From Prostheceraeus crozeri (lineage: Eukaryota; Platyhelminthes; Polycladida; Euryleptidae), in NCBI GenBank assembly GCA_907163375.1, contig CAJQUW010007494.1, positions 37,739 to 101,738 on the forward strand: 64,000 bases of DNA, read 5' to 3'. The position numbers and the translations under genes are program-made. The notes beneath the pieces were generated by a model that did no database searches, was not told the origin of the DNA, and saw only the letters and a list, made by a program, of their open reading frames with translations. How positions within the stretch are numbered: the stretch's first letter is position 1; each line of letters opens with the position of its first letter. Positions 17,638 to 30,555 of this stretch are shown here, one piece after another.

Positions 17638-19730
17638 TAGGTTTGACTGCTCAACAACGTGAATAGCCGTTTCAGCTGAAACATTGTTATTTCAACAGGA
17701 TAATGTCAAACCAAGGTGCAGCATTAGATGTATCAAGAGAAATTAGGCTGTGTACATATTTTTTATTCGTAATTATTTAGTGGCATTAAATTACTCGGGA
17801 GAGAAAGCTGATTTTTTTCACATCATTGATTTATCAAGAGCAATTTGTCGTTTCAAGCGAAGCATTGAATTAGGCAACCGATTAGGCATTCGGCTTTGTC
17901 AATTCAACAGCATAATGACGGATCAAGTGCACAATTTGTATCGAATTGAACGAAATTCACCGCTCACCTAGAATGTCAGTGACAGGCGCATATAAAGAAG
18001 CCAAATCAAGTGCAGCATTACCGAAAGTTTGCAAATTATGACCGCGCGCCGACAGAGGATTTTAACCAAGGATCGCGAGCGCTTGATTGCGGCACATGCA
18101 CGAGGTGACGACTACGTCGACCTTGCTCGACATCTTGGGATAAATAGGAGTACCGCTTACTCCATTGTCCGACGGTCGATGGAGGCACCTCGTCTAAATT
18201 CGTGGGGCGGAAGACGACATGCGAAGCTGGATGACGAAATGCGAAGCACGCTGAGTGAGATTGTCGAGGAGCATCCATCTTTTACGGTCGACCAAATCAA
18301 CCGTGAACTGCGAAGTAGACTTCCTCATAAGCCGCACGTTCAGCGCACAACTGTCAACTCCGCCCTTATTGGTCAACTTCTCTTCCTTAAGAAGTTGGAA
18401 GATGCGCCCGTTGAAAGGAACAAGGAGAGGATAAAAGAAGATCGAAGATACTTCGCCAACTGGTTGTTGAATGACGGTATTCAACGAAGAGAGCTGGTCT
18501 ACGTCGTTGAGACTGGAATCAATTTGTACTGCTCTCGAACACGAGGGCGCGCAGTGGTCGGACAACGAGCCGTTCGCATTGTCAACGGAAGACGTAGTAG
18601 GAACATTACTTTGTGCCTGGCCGTCTCCAATACACGTGGACTGTTGTACCACCGGATACTCGAGGGAGGAATGGACACCGAAACATTCGATGAGTTCATT
18701 CAACATGTCTCGACCATCAGTGCGGAGGATGCTGCTTTTATTTTCGACAATGCATCAGCACACCGTCGATCGAACGAACGCAGTCAGGAGAGTTTGAACG
18801 GCGCACAGATGATCAGGATGCTTCCTCCTTATTCGCCAATGTTGAATATCGTGGAAAACGCCATCAGCTGTTTTAAAGCAGCTCTTAAACGTGAACTGGA
18901 GAACGCTCGTCCAAACCTTCTAGCTGTGACTCACGATGAGCGAATGGTGACGCTGAGTGGCTTAATTGAAGCCAATATGAGTGCAATACAACTTCCTATG
19001 GCTCCGGCTTGGTTTCGCAAAATGCAGTCGTACATTCCTGCCTGTCTTCAGAATGAAGATATTCTTATGTAACTCCTTTTGTTAATTTTGCAAATAATAT
19101 ATGATTTCAATGGAATATGACAATTTCTTTTCCTTTCCCCATTTAGAATGATTTTTGTTTACAACTTTTAGAATATATATATATATATAGTATATGCAGT
19201 ATCTATATAAATATATTGTTTACTCTATAGATAGGAAAACAGTCAATCAGTGCTATTGTGGTAGCCATAAATTGGGTTAAAAGAGTAAACAAACTTCTGA
19301 ATCACTCTTCTTAGAATAACGTATGAGTACCGGTCTGCGTATAGGGAATTACATGTAAGCTCACATTATGTTTATGCTAATAATTGGTTAACTAACTTTT
19401 TGAATTTCACTTCAAGCGTTTTTGGGTAACGTTTCTTTCAAATACTGCGAAATTCATTTTAGGATAATTTAGGTATTTTCATTTTTATGCAACTTGTCGT
19501 CAATGCTGCAGTTGATTCGGCAAAGTGACACCATCTGCAAATTAAATCGGCAATGCTTCTCTTGATTCGACAATGCTTCATTCCATTTGACATTTGTCAG
19601 CATATAGAGCGTAATCACCGGCAATGACGAACTTGAAACGGCAATGTTGCAAGAGGAACAACATAATGCAACTTGATTCGGCATTTTCAATCTTGAAATG
19701 GCAAGTGTTGATCTTGACCAGTCAAACCTA
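17638..19730 (+). mobile_element. IS630/Tc1-mariner-like transposon, nearly whole
   Basis: The ends are TAGGTTTGACTG at 17638 and its complement CAGTCAAACCTA ending at 19730, each flanked by TA (17636-17637, 19731-19732), the Tc1/mariner target. Beyond the first ~16 bp both ends carry scattered, mutually inverted copies of a CTTGAWWCGGCAA-like motif (for example GCCGTTTCAG near 17669 and TGTCGTTTCAAG near 17846 against CTTGAAACGGCAATG near 19632 and CTTGATTCGGCATT near 19672). These resemble subterminal transposase-binding arrays. One uninterrupted transposase frame fills the middle. The A/T run at 19174-19205 is in its 3' non-coding part. Confidence 0.88.
18038..19072 (+). CDS. IS630/Tc1-like DDE transposase, intact frame with altered catalytic residue
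   Basis: 344 codons from the ATG at 18038; earlier codons in frame lack an ATG. The N-terminal ~55 residues form a helix-turn-helix (LARHLGINRSTAYSIVRR), followed by a GGRRHAKLDDE linker and a winged second DNA-binding part. The DDE_3-type catalytic domain follows, with LVYVVETGINLYCSRTRGRA, FIFDNASAH (second D, residue 237) and LPPYSPMLNIVENAI (E, residue 273, 35 residues between them). The first motif is normally VDETG. Here residue 157 is valine (GTT, 18506-18508), one base away from Asp GAT. With that residue lost it should bind DNA but not cut, unless this is a sequence error. Confidence 0.9.
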   Translation: MTARRQRILTKDRERLIAAHARGDDYVDLARHLGINRSTAYSIVRRSMEAPRLNSWGGRRHAKLDDEMRSTLSEIVEEHPSFTVDQINRELRSRLPHKPHVQRTTVNSALIGQLLFLKKLEDAPVERNKERIKEDRRYFANWLLNDGIQRRELVYVVETGINLYCSRTRGRAVVGQRAVRIVNGRRSRNITLCLAVSNTRGLLYHRILEGGMDTETFDEFIQHVSTISAEDAAFIFDNASAHRRSNERSQESLNGAQMIRMLPPYSPMLNIVENAISCFKAALKRELENARPNLLAVTHDERMVTLSGLIEANMSAIQLPMAPAWFRKMQSYIPACLQNEDILM

Positions 19731-21077
19731 TACAAAATAAGACCGTTCGATATGTTCGAATATGTTTCGTAGCCCTGGGCGAAGTAATTACTTTATCAAA
19801 AGCCTTCAACCATATTAGAGTATATAAGTCATGGAATTAACAATCAATGGCGGTAGGTAGTGATAAAATGAAAATTGCTTAAAAATCATAGGACACAAAA
19901 GGGTATTTCTGATTAAACTTCATGCTAAAATTTATTCTTATCTGGTTTGGTGCGCGCATCTTGACAAGTAATTGCCTACTACGTGCAAAAACCTGCATGA
20001 TTTACAGCGCTACCTTGCTGGTATTACGAACGCGTGTGAAATAAGCCTTCGAAAGAATCGAGAATTCGTTTAATCCTATTTCCTCAAATTAAGAGACAAA
20101 ATTCAGCACTCTTATAACCACACTGCATTTTCTTTTTCCGATAAATACATGATTATAGCGCAAAAGTAATCTTCATTATTCAAGATTTTATGCATAAAGT
20201 CCTTCAGAAGAAGTTACAGTCAAATATAGAAATTGAAATTGATTCTACAAATATTTCATCACCAATTCTTAGCGTGCTGTGCTAGCCTACGTGATTCTGA
20301 TAGTTCGGACTCCATGGTGCATTATGTCAGCTAGCTCTACTTCATGGGCTTTGATTTGAAGAGTATGGCTATCCTGTGACAATACGGTCCGCATTTTTCG
20401 AAATGGATCACAAATAAATAGATAACGCTACCTGCTCAATTTGCTATGAGCCGTGTCTTAGTTTACCTCTTCACATGTGTTTGATTTGTACGTCGCATAG
20501 ATAAAATGTGGGTGGACATACATGACATTACTCAAACAATTTCAAACATTGCCTCGGTACTCTGTTGAATAATTACAACAGCTCAGTAAAGTAGTCATGC
20601 TTTATTGTGGAATTCTGTACTACAGGGAAGATTCATAGTTCCCTGATAAGTTTGAAAATGGTAGTAAATGTGAATTTTAAGAAGTACCGTGTCTGTTATG
20701 CAGACAAATTGTGCGAGTAAAAATCAAATTATGCCATTACTCATATTACCCAAAGTAATTCATCATACTGTGTGAAGAAAATTCTACAGCAGAGGATCAC
20801 TATTAAAACGCAATTTTCTTCCTCTAACACGCTATGAAGCGATTTCTTTGATAATCCCCGGGATTTGGAAAAGTACCAGCGATCACAATACCTAATCATT
20901 GGCGAGGCATTTTTCGCAGCTTTCCAACGGCTCGACGCCCTTCGACATTCACATGCTTCCAAATTTCTCCAAACACTTCGTCCCCGCCCTCTTCGAACCC
21001 GAACTTCCATTTCCTTCAGTCACAAATATTTGCGAATTTGATTGGAATTCTACCTCTTGACACGATCATGGAGGGTG
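19731..21077. other. Gene-free DNA
   Basis: There are no recognisable coding motifs and no repeat with a partner in this window. A minus-strand open frame at 20741-21010 has a basic arginine-rich start but no family features. I regard it as chance. Confidence 0.5.
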
Positions 21078-21345
21078 TGCTTCGCTGGTCTTGGTTATTT
21101 TCATGCCGTGTTAGCAGTTCGAAGACTGGGTTCGATTCCCAGCCGGCAAGCCATTTTTCATGGTGGTGCCAAGAGCAAGGCGCATTGAAATATCATTTTG
21201 ACCTCGTGAAAGCCGGAGGCATTGAATCATTAGATCAATTGTCCGAGGTCGCCTGGAAGCGGTTGCTATCGTAGTAGCCCAGTGTTCCACCATTTGACCG
21301 AATGCCTGGCTTATCATATCTCCAAGGTAACAGAACTGGTTAACG
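21078..21345 (+). repeat. tRNA-derived SINE-like sequence
   Basis: A pol III box B/T-arm-like phrase, GACTGGGTTCGATTCCCAGC (21124-21143), forms a good stem-loop, as in a tRNA T-arm. A box-A-like phrase lies 45 bp upstream. There is no matching acceptor stem, so it is not a tRNA gene. About 200 bp of GC-richer tail follows, ending near 21345. It is single copy in this window and distinct from the four-copy SINE family elsewhere. Confidence 0.5.
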
Positions 21346-22900
21346 ACTTGTATGCTAGGTCTAGGACTTTCATAAACACCGGAAGAGTCGTCAGACGGAA
21401 TTAAGATAAGAACTAATGAATATCATCATCAACCTAATCGACAGTAATCGTTGATATTGAACTTGAATGAGAAATGAAATATTTCCAAAAAGTTAAATAA
21501 AATATTGACTTAGCAATGTTAAGCAGATGTCTTTTTCCTACCACTATGTTATTGGCTAAAATATGAAATTATCTTGGCCCATGTGCGACTTTATAATTTC
21601 AAAAACTGAAGGCGAGGCTTGCCTTACTTGGCCATGTAATAAATGAAACAATCAAAAGGTTTTCACATTGAGCCTTTCCTCTAATACTCCTTGCTGGTAA
21701 TACCCGCTGTAGAAAGTAGATGAGCTATACTTCACAAGTTTCTGCCAATATTTTGGTCAATAATGTTTTGATGCCCCCCAAAATCTTACGACTGCACCAC
21801 TGTACAAAAGCGCTACTTGCAAAATTTGACTTATCAACTTTGTATTGAGTCATCACTAATCGAAGAACAGAAACATCCGCAGAAGTTAGGCGATTTCGGA
21901 TCAAATTTTGGGTGTCTTAAGAAATTCTTGCCCTCTACAATTTTCTCAGCAGACAGGTAAGATAGAACTTGCATTAACAAGTCCTGCTAGCTTTGGTAGA
22001 TCCTCGAGACACCAATCAAGGGCCAATAAATTTTACCATTGGAATAGGGACGCTTAACTCGTCAGCAATTCAGCACAGACTGTGGGCAGGAATGATAGAC
22101 AAACCAGAGTGGGGGCATAATAAGTGTGATCGATATATAATCCATCAATCAGCACCCACCGACCAATGTACGGAAGGAAAGAGAAGCATTTTCGGTATTT
22201 CTATTCTCCCCCCCTCCACATTTCTGTTGTTGATACCGTGAAGTGTTGCATCGCTAACGATCTTCTCTTGCGAGCAGTCTCACTAACGTCGCATAGTGTT
22301 GAGTGACTCCTCTTATCTGACTTGTAGAACATTTACAGCATCAGAGCTAGACAACTGTTCGTCATTTGTCTGTAGACAACAATCACACGAAGTTCATGAT
22401 CACAGCTGTACCTTACATTCTAACTAAGTATCCAAGGGACCAATCACTCATTCCATGGTTCAAGTAAGACTTCTCAGTGGTGCAGTGCCACTCAGTGACA
22501 GATCAAGTCTACTCTATACCTAATGTGACTAACTTTGGCGAAATTTGATGATATTGGAAAACTTGAAGTGTTGGGAAAGGAATAGAAGTACCACATTTTC
22601 TCTGTGAATGTTGTCTATGATGATTTGTCTATGGCGGAAATCGAATGATACATAGCAAGCAAAATGTTGTTCGTGCAATCGTATTTTAAAAATCGTAGGT
22701 ATCTTCAAATTGAACACAGTTACGATTTATCTTTGAATCTTATGCTGAAACACGATTGATGATTTAACAGTCAATCATATTTCAACATGAACTGCTCTAA
22801 TATAGTTACTACTTATATTTATTACACACCATCGGACTCCATCGGACCTAGCTATGGTTGGGAGGTGACAACTCACTTAACCCCACCCTTGTCGGCGCCG
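21346..22900. other. Gene-free DNA
   Basis: I see no gene, no paired repeat and no RNA structure. A low-complexity C-run (CCCCCCCTCC near 22207) and a few short chance frames only. Confidence 0.5.
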
Positions 22901-22989
22901 ATGGATATCAATTTCTAAGATTTTTTAGGAGCTCAACATGGTACGATTTAAAGGTAGCGGATATTATCACAAGCGACGAAATATTTTGA

Positions 22990-23250
22990 TAAAATACTGA
23001 AGATGTTAATAACTGTCGCTGTAAATTCAGTCATCACACACTTAATAATTATCGTGACGGGAAAAAGACCAAAGGCGCGTCCAAAGAAGACCTGGGACGA
23101 AACGGTGGCATCTGATTGCCATCTGCTTAACGCAACAGCTGAAGCAGCCTTTGGCTGTCAGACTTGGAGGAGATCCACAAGGAGAAGCAGTCTGACCCGA
23201 TGGCATTGGAACAAACGGACTCAAATCGCGGAAGTAAAGTAAGTAAGTCG
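22990..23250 (+). pseudogene. LINE 3' coding remnant
   Basis: The frame at 23050-23242 reads GKRPKARPKKTWDETVASDCHLLN...AEAAFGCQTWRR. The GRPxxRPKxTWxxxVxxDxxxLNxxxxxAxDRxxWR pattern is the extreme C-terminus of many RT-bearing LINE proteins of invertebrates. Nothing of the RT domain precedes it, so this is a 5'-truncated insertion, as LINEs commonly leave. A TAAGTAAGT-type stretch just after it (23235-23250) may be the decayed tail. Confidence 0.65.
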
Positions 23251-24448
23251 TAGTACGTTAGCGGTCATCGACAATCGACAATCGACCAGCCGCATTGCGA
23301 AAACAGAAAATTAAATAGCTAAATTGGTAAATACATATAAACTACTTACTCATAAAATTTTGTTAGTAGCAGGATTATTCGCAATATAATTTCTCAACCG
23401 TATAAAAAGAAGTATTTTCCGGAGCCTGATCGATGATAAGCTGTCAGTCTTGAAGATAAACTTGATGATAAGATTCGCGTAAAACATTTATTTTCACCTT
23501 CGGTATCGACAAAGCATGGAGTGCGATGACTATCACCTGTCACTGTAGAGAACAATATGAAATGTCACAAAAGATGGACATAGATTTCGCACAGCAAAAT
23601 ATAAAAAAATATATATTCTGAAAGTCAAGCTATTAGAAAAAATCAATATAGAAATATCAAAAATCAAGATGTAGAAATAATCAACAGAATTTTTGCAACT
23701 AAATATTGAACAGTGTCCACAGAATAAATCGATTAGAATTTCCGGTTAGAATTCTCCAGATTTTTCCCGGTTCTTTTAACATTTAACTAATATGTCATGT
23801 TAATACACATTTGCAATTTGCATTTACATTTGGCAATTACATATGCAATTTGCGTTTTTACTGCTATATCTGGTAGAAATGCATGTAGCTTGATTATGAT
23901 TGCTGCACACATTCTGCACATGCAAAAACACTGTAGAAATGACATCCATAATTACAAACTTACATACAGATACACATACATGTATCTTATGTAATATTCG
24001 CATAGAGTGTCCCACTTTGATTGACTTATACCTAACAATCTAATTTAATCCAGCAAATAGTAAACAGCGGAAAATGAAACTTCAAAAGCATTTATTCCAC
24101 TTCCATCGAGTAAAAAATAAAGTAAGACAGAATAAGTCTAGAATATCCGCTAAATCTGAACTCTCTACAATATACAACCAATTAAAAAACAGTAGCTTAA
24201 GTGACCTCAGAAGTTAAAACATGTTGGATAAGCAACAATGCAATAGCACGTGTAACCATGGTGTGAACTAAAAGTAATACTACGAATGAGCATGAGAAGC
24301 AATATGAGGAAACCGAAATGCTTGGCACTGAAGAAGTAATTCAAAGGAAGAGGTAATAATTCAAACATCGTTTGGTTGGTTGCTAATGCATGCATTGAGG
24401 AAGGAGTGTTGCATAAAAATATTTTCAAATATTAGAAAAGTTCCGTGA
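23251..24448. other. Gene-free DNA
   Basis: No supported gene. It contains CAATCGACAATCGACC near 23270 and an imperfect ACATACAGATACACATACATG run near 23960. No element could be named. Confidence 0.5.
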
Positions 24449-24632
24449 GGGTCTCCGTCGCACAGTGGCTAAGTGTCTCGCCTAGCGATCTTCTGGTCCA
24501 GAGGTCGAGCACCGAAAATGGCATTGGAAGTCGTCAGGAAGAGCATGCGGACTAAAAGATCACGACGTTCCAGATAAAAGTCTGACTATCAGCACCGTGC
24601 AAACCCTCGGTGGGGGAGTAGTGACGTTAAAC
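24449..24632 (+). repeat. tRNA-derived SINE, copy A
   Basis: First of four copies of one family (others at 49591, 56128 and 63502). The head contains a box-A-like CGCACAGTGGCTAAGTG and a box-B-like AGGTCGAGCACC, spaced as in tRNA. The body shares GGAAGTCGTCAGGAAGAGC, then GACGTTCCAG, then GTCTGACTATCAGCACC, and ends in GGGGAGTAGTGACGTTAAA. It is non-coding. SINEs borrow LINE machinery, but no LINE tail in this window matches clearly. Confidence 0.85.
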
Positions 24633-26960
24633 CATTCATCATTCTGCACATTATGCAGAATGAACGAAATTATGCATTTATGCTTATGTCAATTTCCTTG
24701 GATTAGCTATAGACAGCCTGTGAAGCAACTGCTGTTTAGACGTTCGCCAACAACGGGTCCTTCAGTCAATTTTCCTCAACTGATCAGAACAAAGCATTTG
24801 CATTTGCCAAGCGTGCGAAGTCACGATCTCGCTCTACTGATTCGTCAAACATGATAGTATGCACTTAGAATCTCAACTTCTCGGTCGAGTGCCTTTATTC
24901 ACTACTTTAGTAGTTGCAAATTATTCCTCGATAACTTTATTTTTCTTTTCTTTTCCTTTGACTTTTGCATTGATAGGTGATGGATGGTTAGAGTACAGAC
25001 ATCTATGTGATAGGTGCTCTTAATGGGTTCGTCTGGTCCTACGTCACAGACGCTGTTATAGCTACGGAGCTACAGTGTGCGGTTTATGCTCAGTACACAG
25101 TTGATTGAGTGACAATTATGCACAACTGAAAATGGAAAAATTAAATCATCATTTACAAAAGATAAAAAAAATCATTTTTCAGTATATATGACTAACAGTC
25201 TTAATTAAGAGGTTGAAAATCTGTCATATAGCGAATCTTTTACATTCGCTTATTCGTTTAAGAAACACACAAGACATAGATGATTATTTATTAATGGGGT
25301 CCTCTTCGATTACAGAGATTATAGTGTAATCCTCTTAAGCCATTCCGCTAGTTGCCATTCTAATCATTTCTGGGTTTTTTTCGATGATAAATTTTGAAAG
25401 ATTAATGAAAGGACAAGCATCTGTTTAGAGAGTGTTTTTGCTTGCTCTCGTAAAGCAGTAATACAATGCAAATCATAGTAAACCTGCATGGAAATTAATA
25501 TCTTAATATGAAAAATGTCGAAAAGCGTCGAAAACATGGCAGATTGAAGGCGAACTTTGTTCATCAAATTTAAGCGGAAGCAACCTGCTACGAATGGCTA
25601 CATTCCCATCAGGTCTCAGCATTTGTCCAACTCGTCCTTCCCAGGATAATGCACGTGCATTACAGTTGCATACAATTAAACTCTGCTTGATGTATTACCG
25701 ACACTTCATTGATCAGCGTACACAGATCTATCAGGTGTTTACATGCTACAGCACGCGTGTATCATTAGCCATCTCTCACTCTATTCTCTCTGATGCATCG
25801 CAATAAAAATCGAAATCAATAAAAACGGTGCTATGATGAGAAAAACAAATCAATATTTGCCAGTAAGTTTAGAAAGCACTAATAATTCAGTAAACATAAG
25901 CAAAAATGTTACCCCATTATCCTAATTTAGGCGAAATACGTACATTCATTTTGAAATCGAATCCTTCTCTAAACGTCAGTCAATTCTGCAATGAACATCA
26001 ATGCCACTTTCTCAACTTCCTGACTGAAATCAACCACTCACCGCTGCTTTTAAGGGTGTGGAATTCTTATTGAAATTGGAGGGGAGGGGCGTTAATTTGA
26101 TAATCAATCGTTCATTTGAAATGCGGCATGATTAATACAAACATAAATTTTGTCTATAAGAAGCGTAGATACATAATCATAATAGAAGCTAGCTACATAA
26201 ACAGCTGCAAAGCAGCGATGCTCATAAAGGTCTATCACATAAAATTACAAACCTGGTGGACGCTTACTTTACATACGTCTAACCAAGCCTGTTCTAGATA
26301 AATGCATTATGCAATCTGAACGCTTGAGTGAATCATTAGTTGAAATTTGACGTTGAAATACAAGTGTGCCGGAGATGAATCTATACTCGGTTGCTATATC
26401 AACCGTATAATAAGACTTTGGTTATATGCAACATACGGGCAGGATCTTCATATTATGCAAAGATAAACAAATATGTATGACTTTAATCACTTGCATAACT
26501 GCTTGGTAGCTTTACATGGAGTTATTCTTACTATTACAACAACAATTCAAATATATTAACATCAAATATTCCACTCGCCAATGTTGACGTCACGCGCGAA
26601 TCGTTTGCAGACCTGCATATGTCCGCAACATGATTCACCAATTACAACAATTTCGCCGCTCCCCTTCCAGAGAAATGTCCACGGAATACAACGTTGAGCT
26701 CTGTACGAATGAGAAGGCTAAATTTGCTCTTAGTCATAACTAAAGCTCGACATAATAGTTTTCAACTATTTTGACTACTTTGGAAATAAAATAACGTTTT
26801 ATTTAAGAAACTTTTTTTTAAGAAACTGATATCAATTTCTGTTCATGATTTTGATCAATTTCAATCAAATAGCAGATGATTCAAGGCTTTCATATGCAGC
26901 TATATAGGCGGCATTCGGACTGGCAGTTAAATGGACTTCTATTAGCCAGTTTTTAGGCAA
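24633..26960. other. Gene-free DNA
   Basis: No recognisable gene or repeat partner. Open frames here (for example 24597-24854 and 25594-25806) have no motif and no neighbours that would support them. Confidence 0.5.
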
Positions 26961-27447
26961 TTGGAATTCCATTTCTCATCATACTCGTACATCTACGGCA
27001 ATCTCTCTTTTCTACCTGTTTCCATCAAACAATTGGAGACTCAAGGCTTGGCTTTGGTTGACGCATGCCAAATAATGGCAGATGCGAGGAAACGACTGAA
27101 CAATATTCCGGGTGCCACTGGAGAGAAGCTGCAGACGAAGTTGGACGTCATGTTGACAAGAATCCAGCCTTGAAAATTATATCCGATGTGGCAAACATTC
27201 TACGTGGAGGCTGTACTGACGTTCTTGACTGTATGACCCCAATGGCATTTCAATTTTGCGCTTCTGTCCGGTTGTGTCAGCGAATGTACGAGTAGAGGGG
27301 TCCTTCAGTAACTACAAAACGGTGCAGTCCGACCGGAGACAAAGTCTCACAGAGGAGAATATTCACCGCATTATGATAACAAACTGTTATCACAATAATT
27401 GCGGATTGTCTTCTTGTGGATGCTTTTTTGTCGTTAAAAGAAATTGA
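26961..27447 (+). pseudogene. hAT transposase C-terminal remnant
   Basis: The second half encodes VRVEGSFSNYKTVQSDRRQSLTEENIHRIMITNCYH. This matches the hAT dimerisation motif usually read as (D/C)VERSFSxYKxxLSDRRxSLxxENI. The first part (QLETQGLALVDACQIMADARKRLNNIPG...LDVMLTRNPAL) is the helical region that precedes it. The two parts lie in different frames, so at least one frameshift separates them, near 27175-27250. There is no BED finger or catalytic core upstream within the readable sequence, and no terminal repeats were recognised. This is a decayed 3' piece of a plus-strand hAT element. Confidence 0.72.
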
Positions 27448-28769
27448 TTTTTGTTCGAAGTAGTTTTACAGCATTTTGTAAAGGATATTATAAGTAAACT
27501 AAGTTTTAAAATGTTTGTCGATCCGTCGCACAATTACTCAAGGAAAAAAACTAAAAAGCAATTTTATTAAATAAAAATTCCTGCTTGAAAAATAAACTGT
27601 TTTGTCCAGCTCTAGTTGTAACATAGACGATTCAAAGCAGCGGTCTTTCGTTCTCAGAACTAGCCTCTCGCACCCTTTCGTTTGATCGTCTGTCCACCAG
27701 CTTGTGAGTAAGAGCCAGAGAGCCGCATTTCCATGGATTCCAGGCATTTGTCATCGGACTGATTCAGTTTCGAAGGCTCACGTCAATGCAGTGTGGTACC
27801 ATTCAATGTGCCTTCTTTTATAGATCAGAAGAGATAAATCATCTACTCTTTCTTTCCCTTTTTTGACAGGGATGATCTTTAGACCTTCGATAATTCAATC
27901 ATCATCCCTCTCCCAAAACCGGTATGGGCTTGATTGCATGTCTGGGTGTGCTGTCAGACTTGATGTTAGTGATGCTGTCTGTTGCTCAAGTATTGGGAGC
28001 GATCAGCTTCGGCAATCTTCGCATTTCCTAAGCGAATCTCGCCTCCTTTGTTGAGCAGTATTACTCAGGGTATTGCTAGTGTCTTCGACTTATTGACTTC
28101 CAACCTGGATGATTGACTTCCAACACAATATTCATTCATCGCATGAAGGATGAAGTTTACATTAGCAGTCAAATTGGCGAATAATGCCAATTCATGGGTG
28201 AATTTGATAAAACAAACTTGTCGGCCGCTAATATGTATTCCGCACTTATGCAGTCATGTTCTTCAAGTCGCTCTTCCATCCTTCTGATCACCAGTTCATT
28301 AACTATGTTAACCAATAGTGGAGACGGTAGATATCACCACAATGGAATTAAATTACGTTAGATAAATATTCACTGAAATGTATAAACATAAATTTTTTGA
28401 AACATTCAGAAGAAGTAAGAATGATCATCTGCATTAAAAATTGAAAGTGCTCATTTTTTGCCTGTAAACACACAATTCTTGCATTTTGACGAGGCGGAAA
28501 GTTAGTAGAATAAAAACGAGGCGTTCCACTCTTCAATAAGGAGAGAAACAATATACCTGCAATGTTGCCCTGACATCAATTGTATTACTGAATAATCAAT
28601 GATGAATCGAGGTATTCATGTCAGCATCCAACGTAAATTCTGCTTACTCAGAATTCGAATGATTTCGAGAGCAAAAATCTTGCTGCTGTTGATGTTACCT
28701 AAATAGACAAAAATTCAGGTGATTAAACTATACCAGCGACAGCTAAGTAAACTTTAAAATGTTTGGAGG

Positions 28770-28843
<74 letters not shown>

Positions 28844-30555
28844 AAGGAACACGAGAAGTGTTCATCTCTATGCATACTTGTCGAAATAACATTTGAGAAT
28901 GAAAGAAATTGATCGGCAAAATATGTGAAGCAAGTGAGAATTTTTAAGCCTTCATAGACCATCAGAAATGCCTTCAGAAAAACGAGTGAAAATAGATAGC
29001 GTAAGAATTCTGAAACATCAAAACACATTTGCATGTAAAGATTTGCCATTCAAAAGGAAATTGGTAAAATAAAACTATAGTCAGAAGCTTGTATGATCAC
29101 AGATTGGCTTACGCAAGACATATGCAATAATTTCAAGTTTCTTTGTAATTTAGACGTGTGGCCATAAAACCCTATACTATTACAATTGTCGGTCAGCAAC
29201 CGAAGAAATAAACCTAATTAGACCTAATTGATCTAAATTCTTGTCGATTGATTTGGCAGATGTACATCAAGGAGAGGCTAAAATTAATCACTATAGTGCA
29301 AGAAAACTGACTTCTTACCTTTATTGCAAATCAATCGCATATTATTTCAAATTCAAAAATAGTTTTATAATTGACCCACAGAATTAAATATTTTGTTTAT
29401 CTGCTTCGAAGGGCGCGCAGATGAATCTAATTCTGTGAATTGACCATTCGACGGATATGTCGAAAAATGGTAGGGCATTGAGTATAATTTCATTGCAGTC
29501 TTGGACGATTTACGAAACCCAATTAAATTCGTCTACCTTGGGTGGAGAAATTGGTCAGTGCAAAATGATTACGGAAAAATTGCATTGAGGATTGGGAAAG
29601 ACATTTCTCTAGTAGCTAATTCAATGAGCTTATAAACTTTTTGTTTCATTTGAAGAAGGAAATCATCCAATCACGAAAAGTTTACAGACACCAAGGCCAA
29701 TGTAGCATCAATCTATCGACACGTTTCGAATGATTCAATAACTTTATCTTTGCCCCAAATCATGGTCACGAAGTGATTGACCCCTTTTACCTCACATTAA
29801 ACCTTCAAAAACATGGTGCAATGTTACATACTTCATAGCACTGATTGAGCACTAATTGCATATTACTCAATACTTTGTGAGCACATCATTTAAGCCCTCC
29901 GTAAGATATTTCATAATCGAATGTATTGTGAAAATCATAAGAAATGTCATCTACAGACCTTGAATACATAAGTAGGTAATTAACAAGAATTTGTATTGAT
30001 TCAGTTCGATTTTGTCATTATAGTGTCAAAAAGTGTCCAAAAATACGAAGAGATTCCAATAATATTCTTTGTGATAAGTGATCTATGGATACGTGATTCC
30101 AACAACTTATTTATTTATGTATAGCGAAACGAGATGCACACTCCCGACTTCTCAAAATGCAAAGTATTTCACTACAATAAAAACACACATACATGAACAG
30201 ATAAAAAATTGACATTAACGAAATGCTTGTGGATATTTTCTGATGAGGTAAGTACAGTTCCCTAGCCGTAGAAGAATGGCGCATGAATCACGCCAACTAT
30301 CTGCATAGACGCAAGCTCAATAAAAATACATCGAGCGGTCTGACTGCATTTGCTATCATATATAATTAACAATACATGATGAATTGTGTAATATAGGTAC
30401 ATAATGGCAAAGCTGAATTGTCCTGTTCAACGCAGTCCACGTCGTGCAGCATATCTAGACATATTCAAACTCAATTAATTTTCCATTTCTTTCAGCATTT
30501 ATATGATCATTTCAATAATCGGTTAATGTGCCTTCTATCCATTATATGGTAATTA
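27448..30555. other. Gene-free DNA with one long TA microsatellite
   Basis: I find no gene. The only notable item is the TA run at 28771-28837. The minus-strand frame across the TA run (28723-29049) is a by-product, giving Y/I alternation. Confidence 0.5.
28771..28837. repeat. (TA)n microsatellite
   Basis: About 33 uninterrupted TA units. Perfect TA runs of this length are unstable and prone to cruciform extrusion, and sequence length here may be unreliable. Confidence 0.98.

Noticed and set aside
18194-18706. A 170-codon minus-strand frame
   Set aside because: It is the antisense shadow of the IS630/Tc1-like transposase and has no motif.
20741-21010. An arginine-rich 89-codon minus-strand frame as a possible host gene
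   Set aside because: The arginine-rich part is short, there is no family resemblance and nothing nearby supports it.
21078-21150. A tRNA gene
   Set aside because: The T-arm is good, but there is no matching acceptor stem and the D-arm is weak. It fits a SINE head better.
28723-29049. A 108-codon minus-strand frame with a YIYIYI run
   Set aside because: It is the translation of the TA microsatellite.
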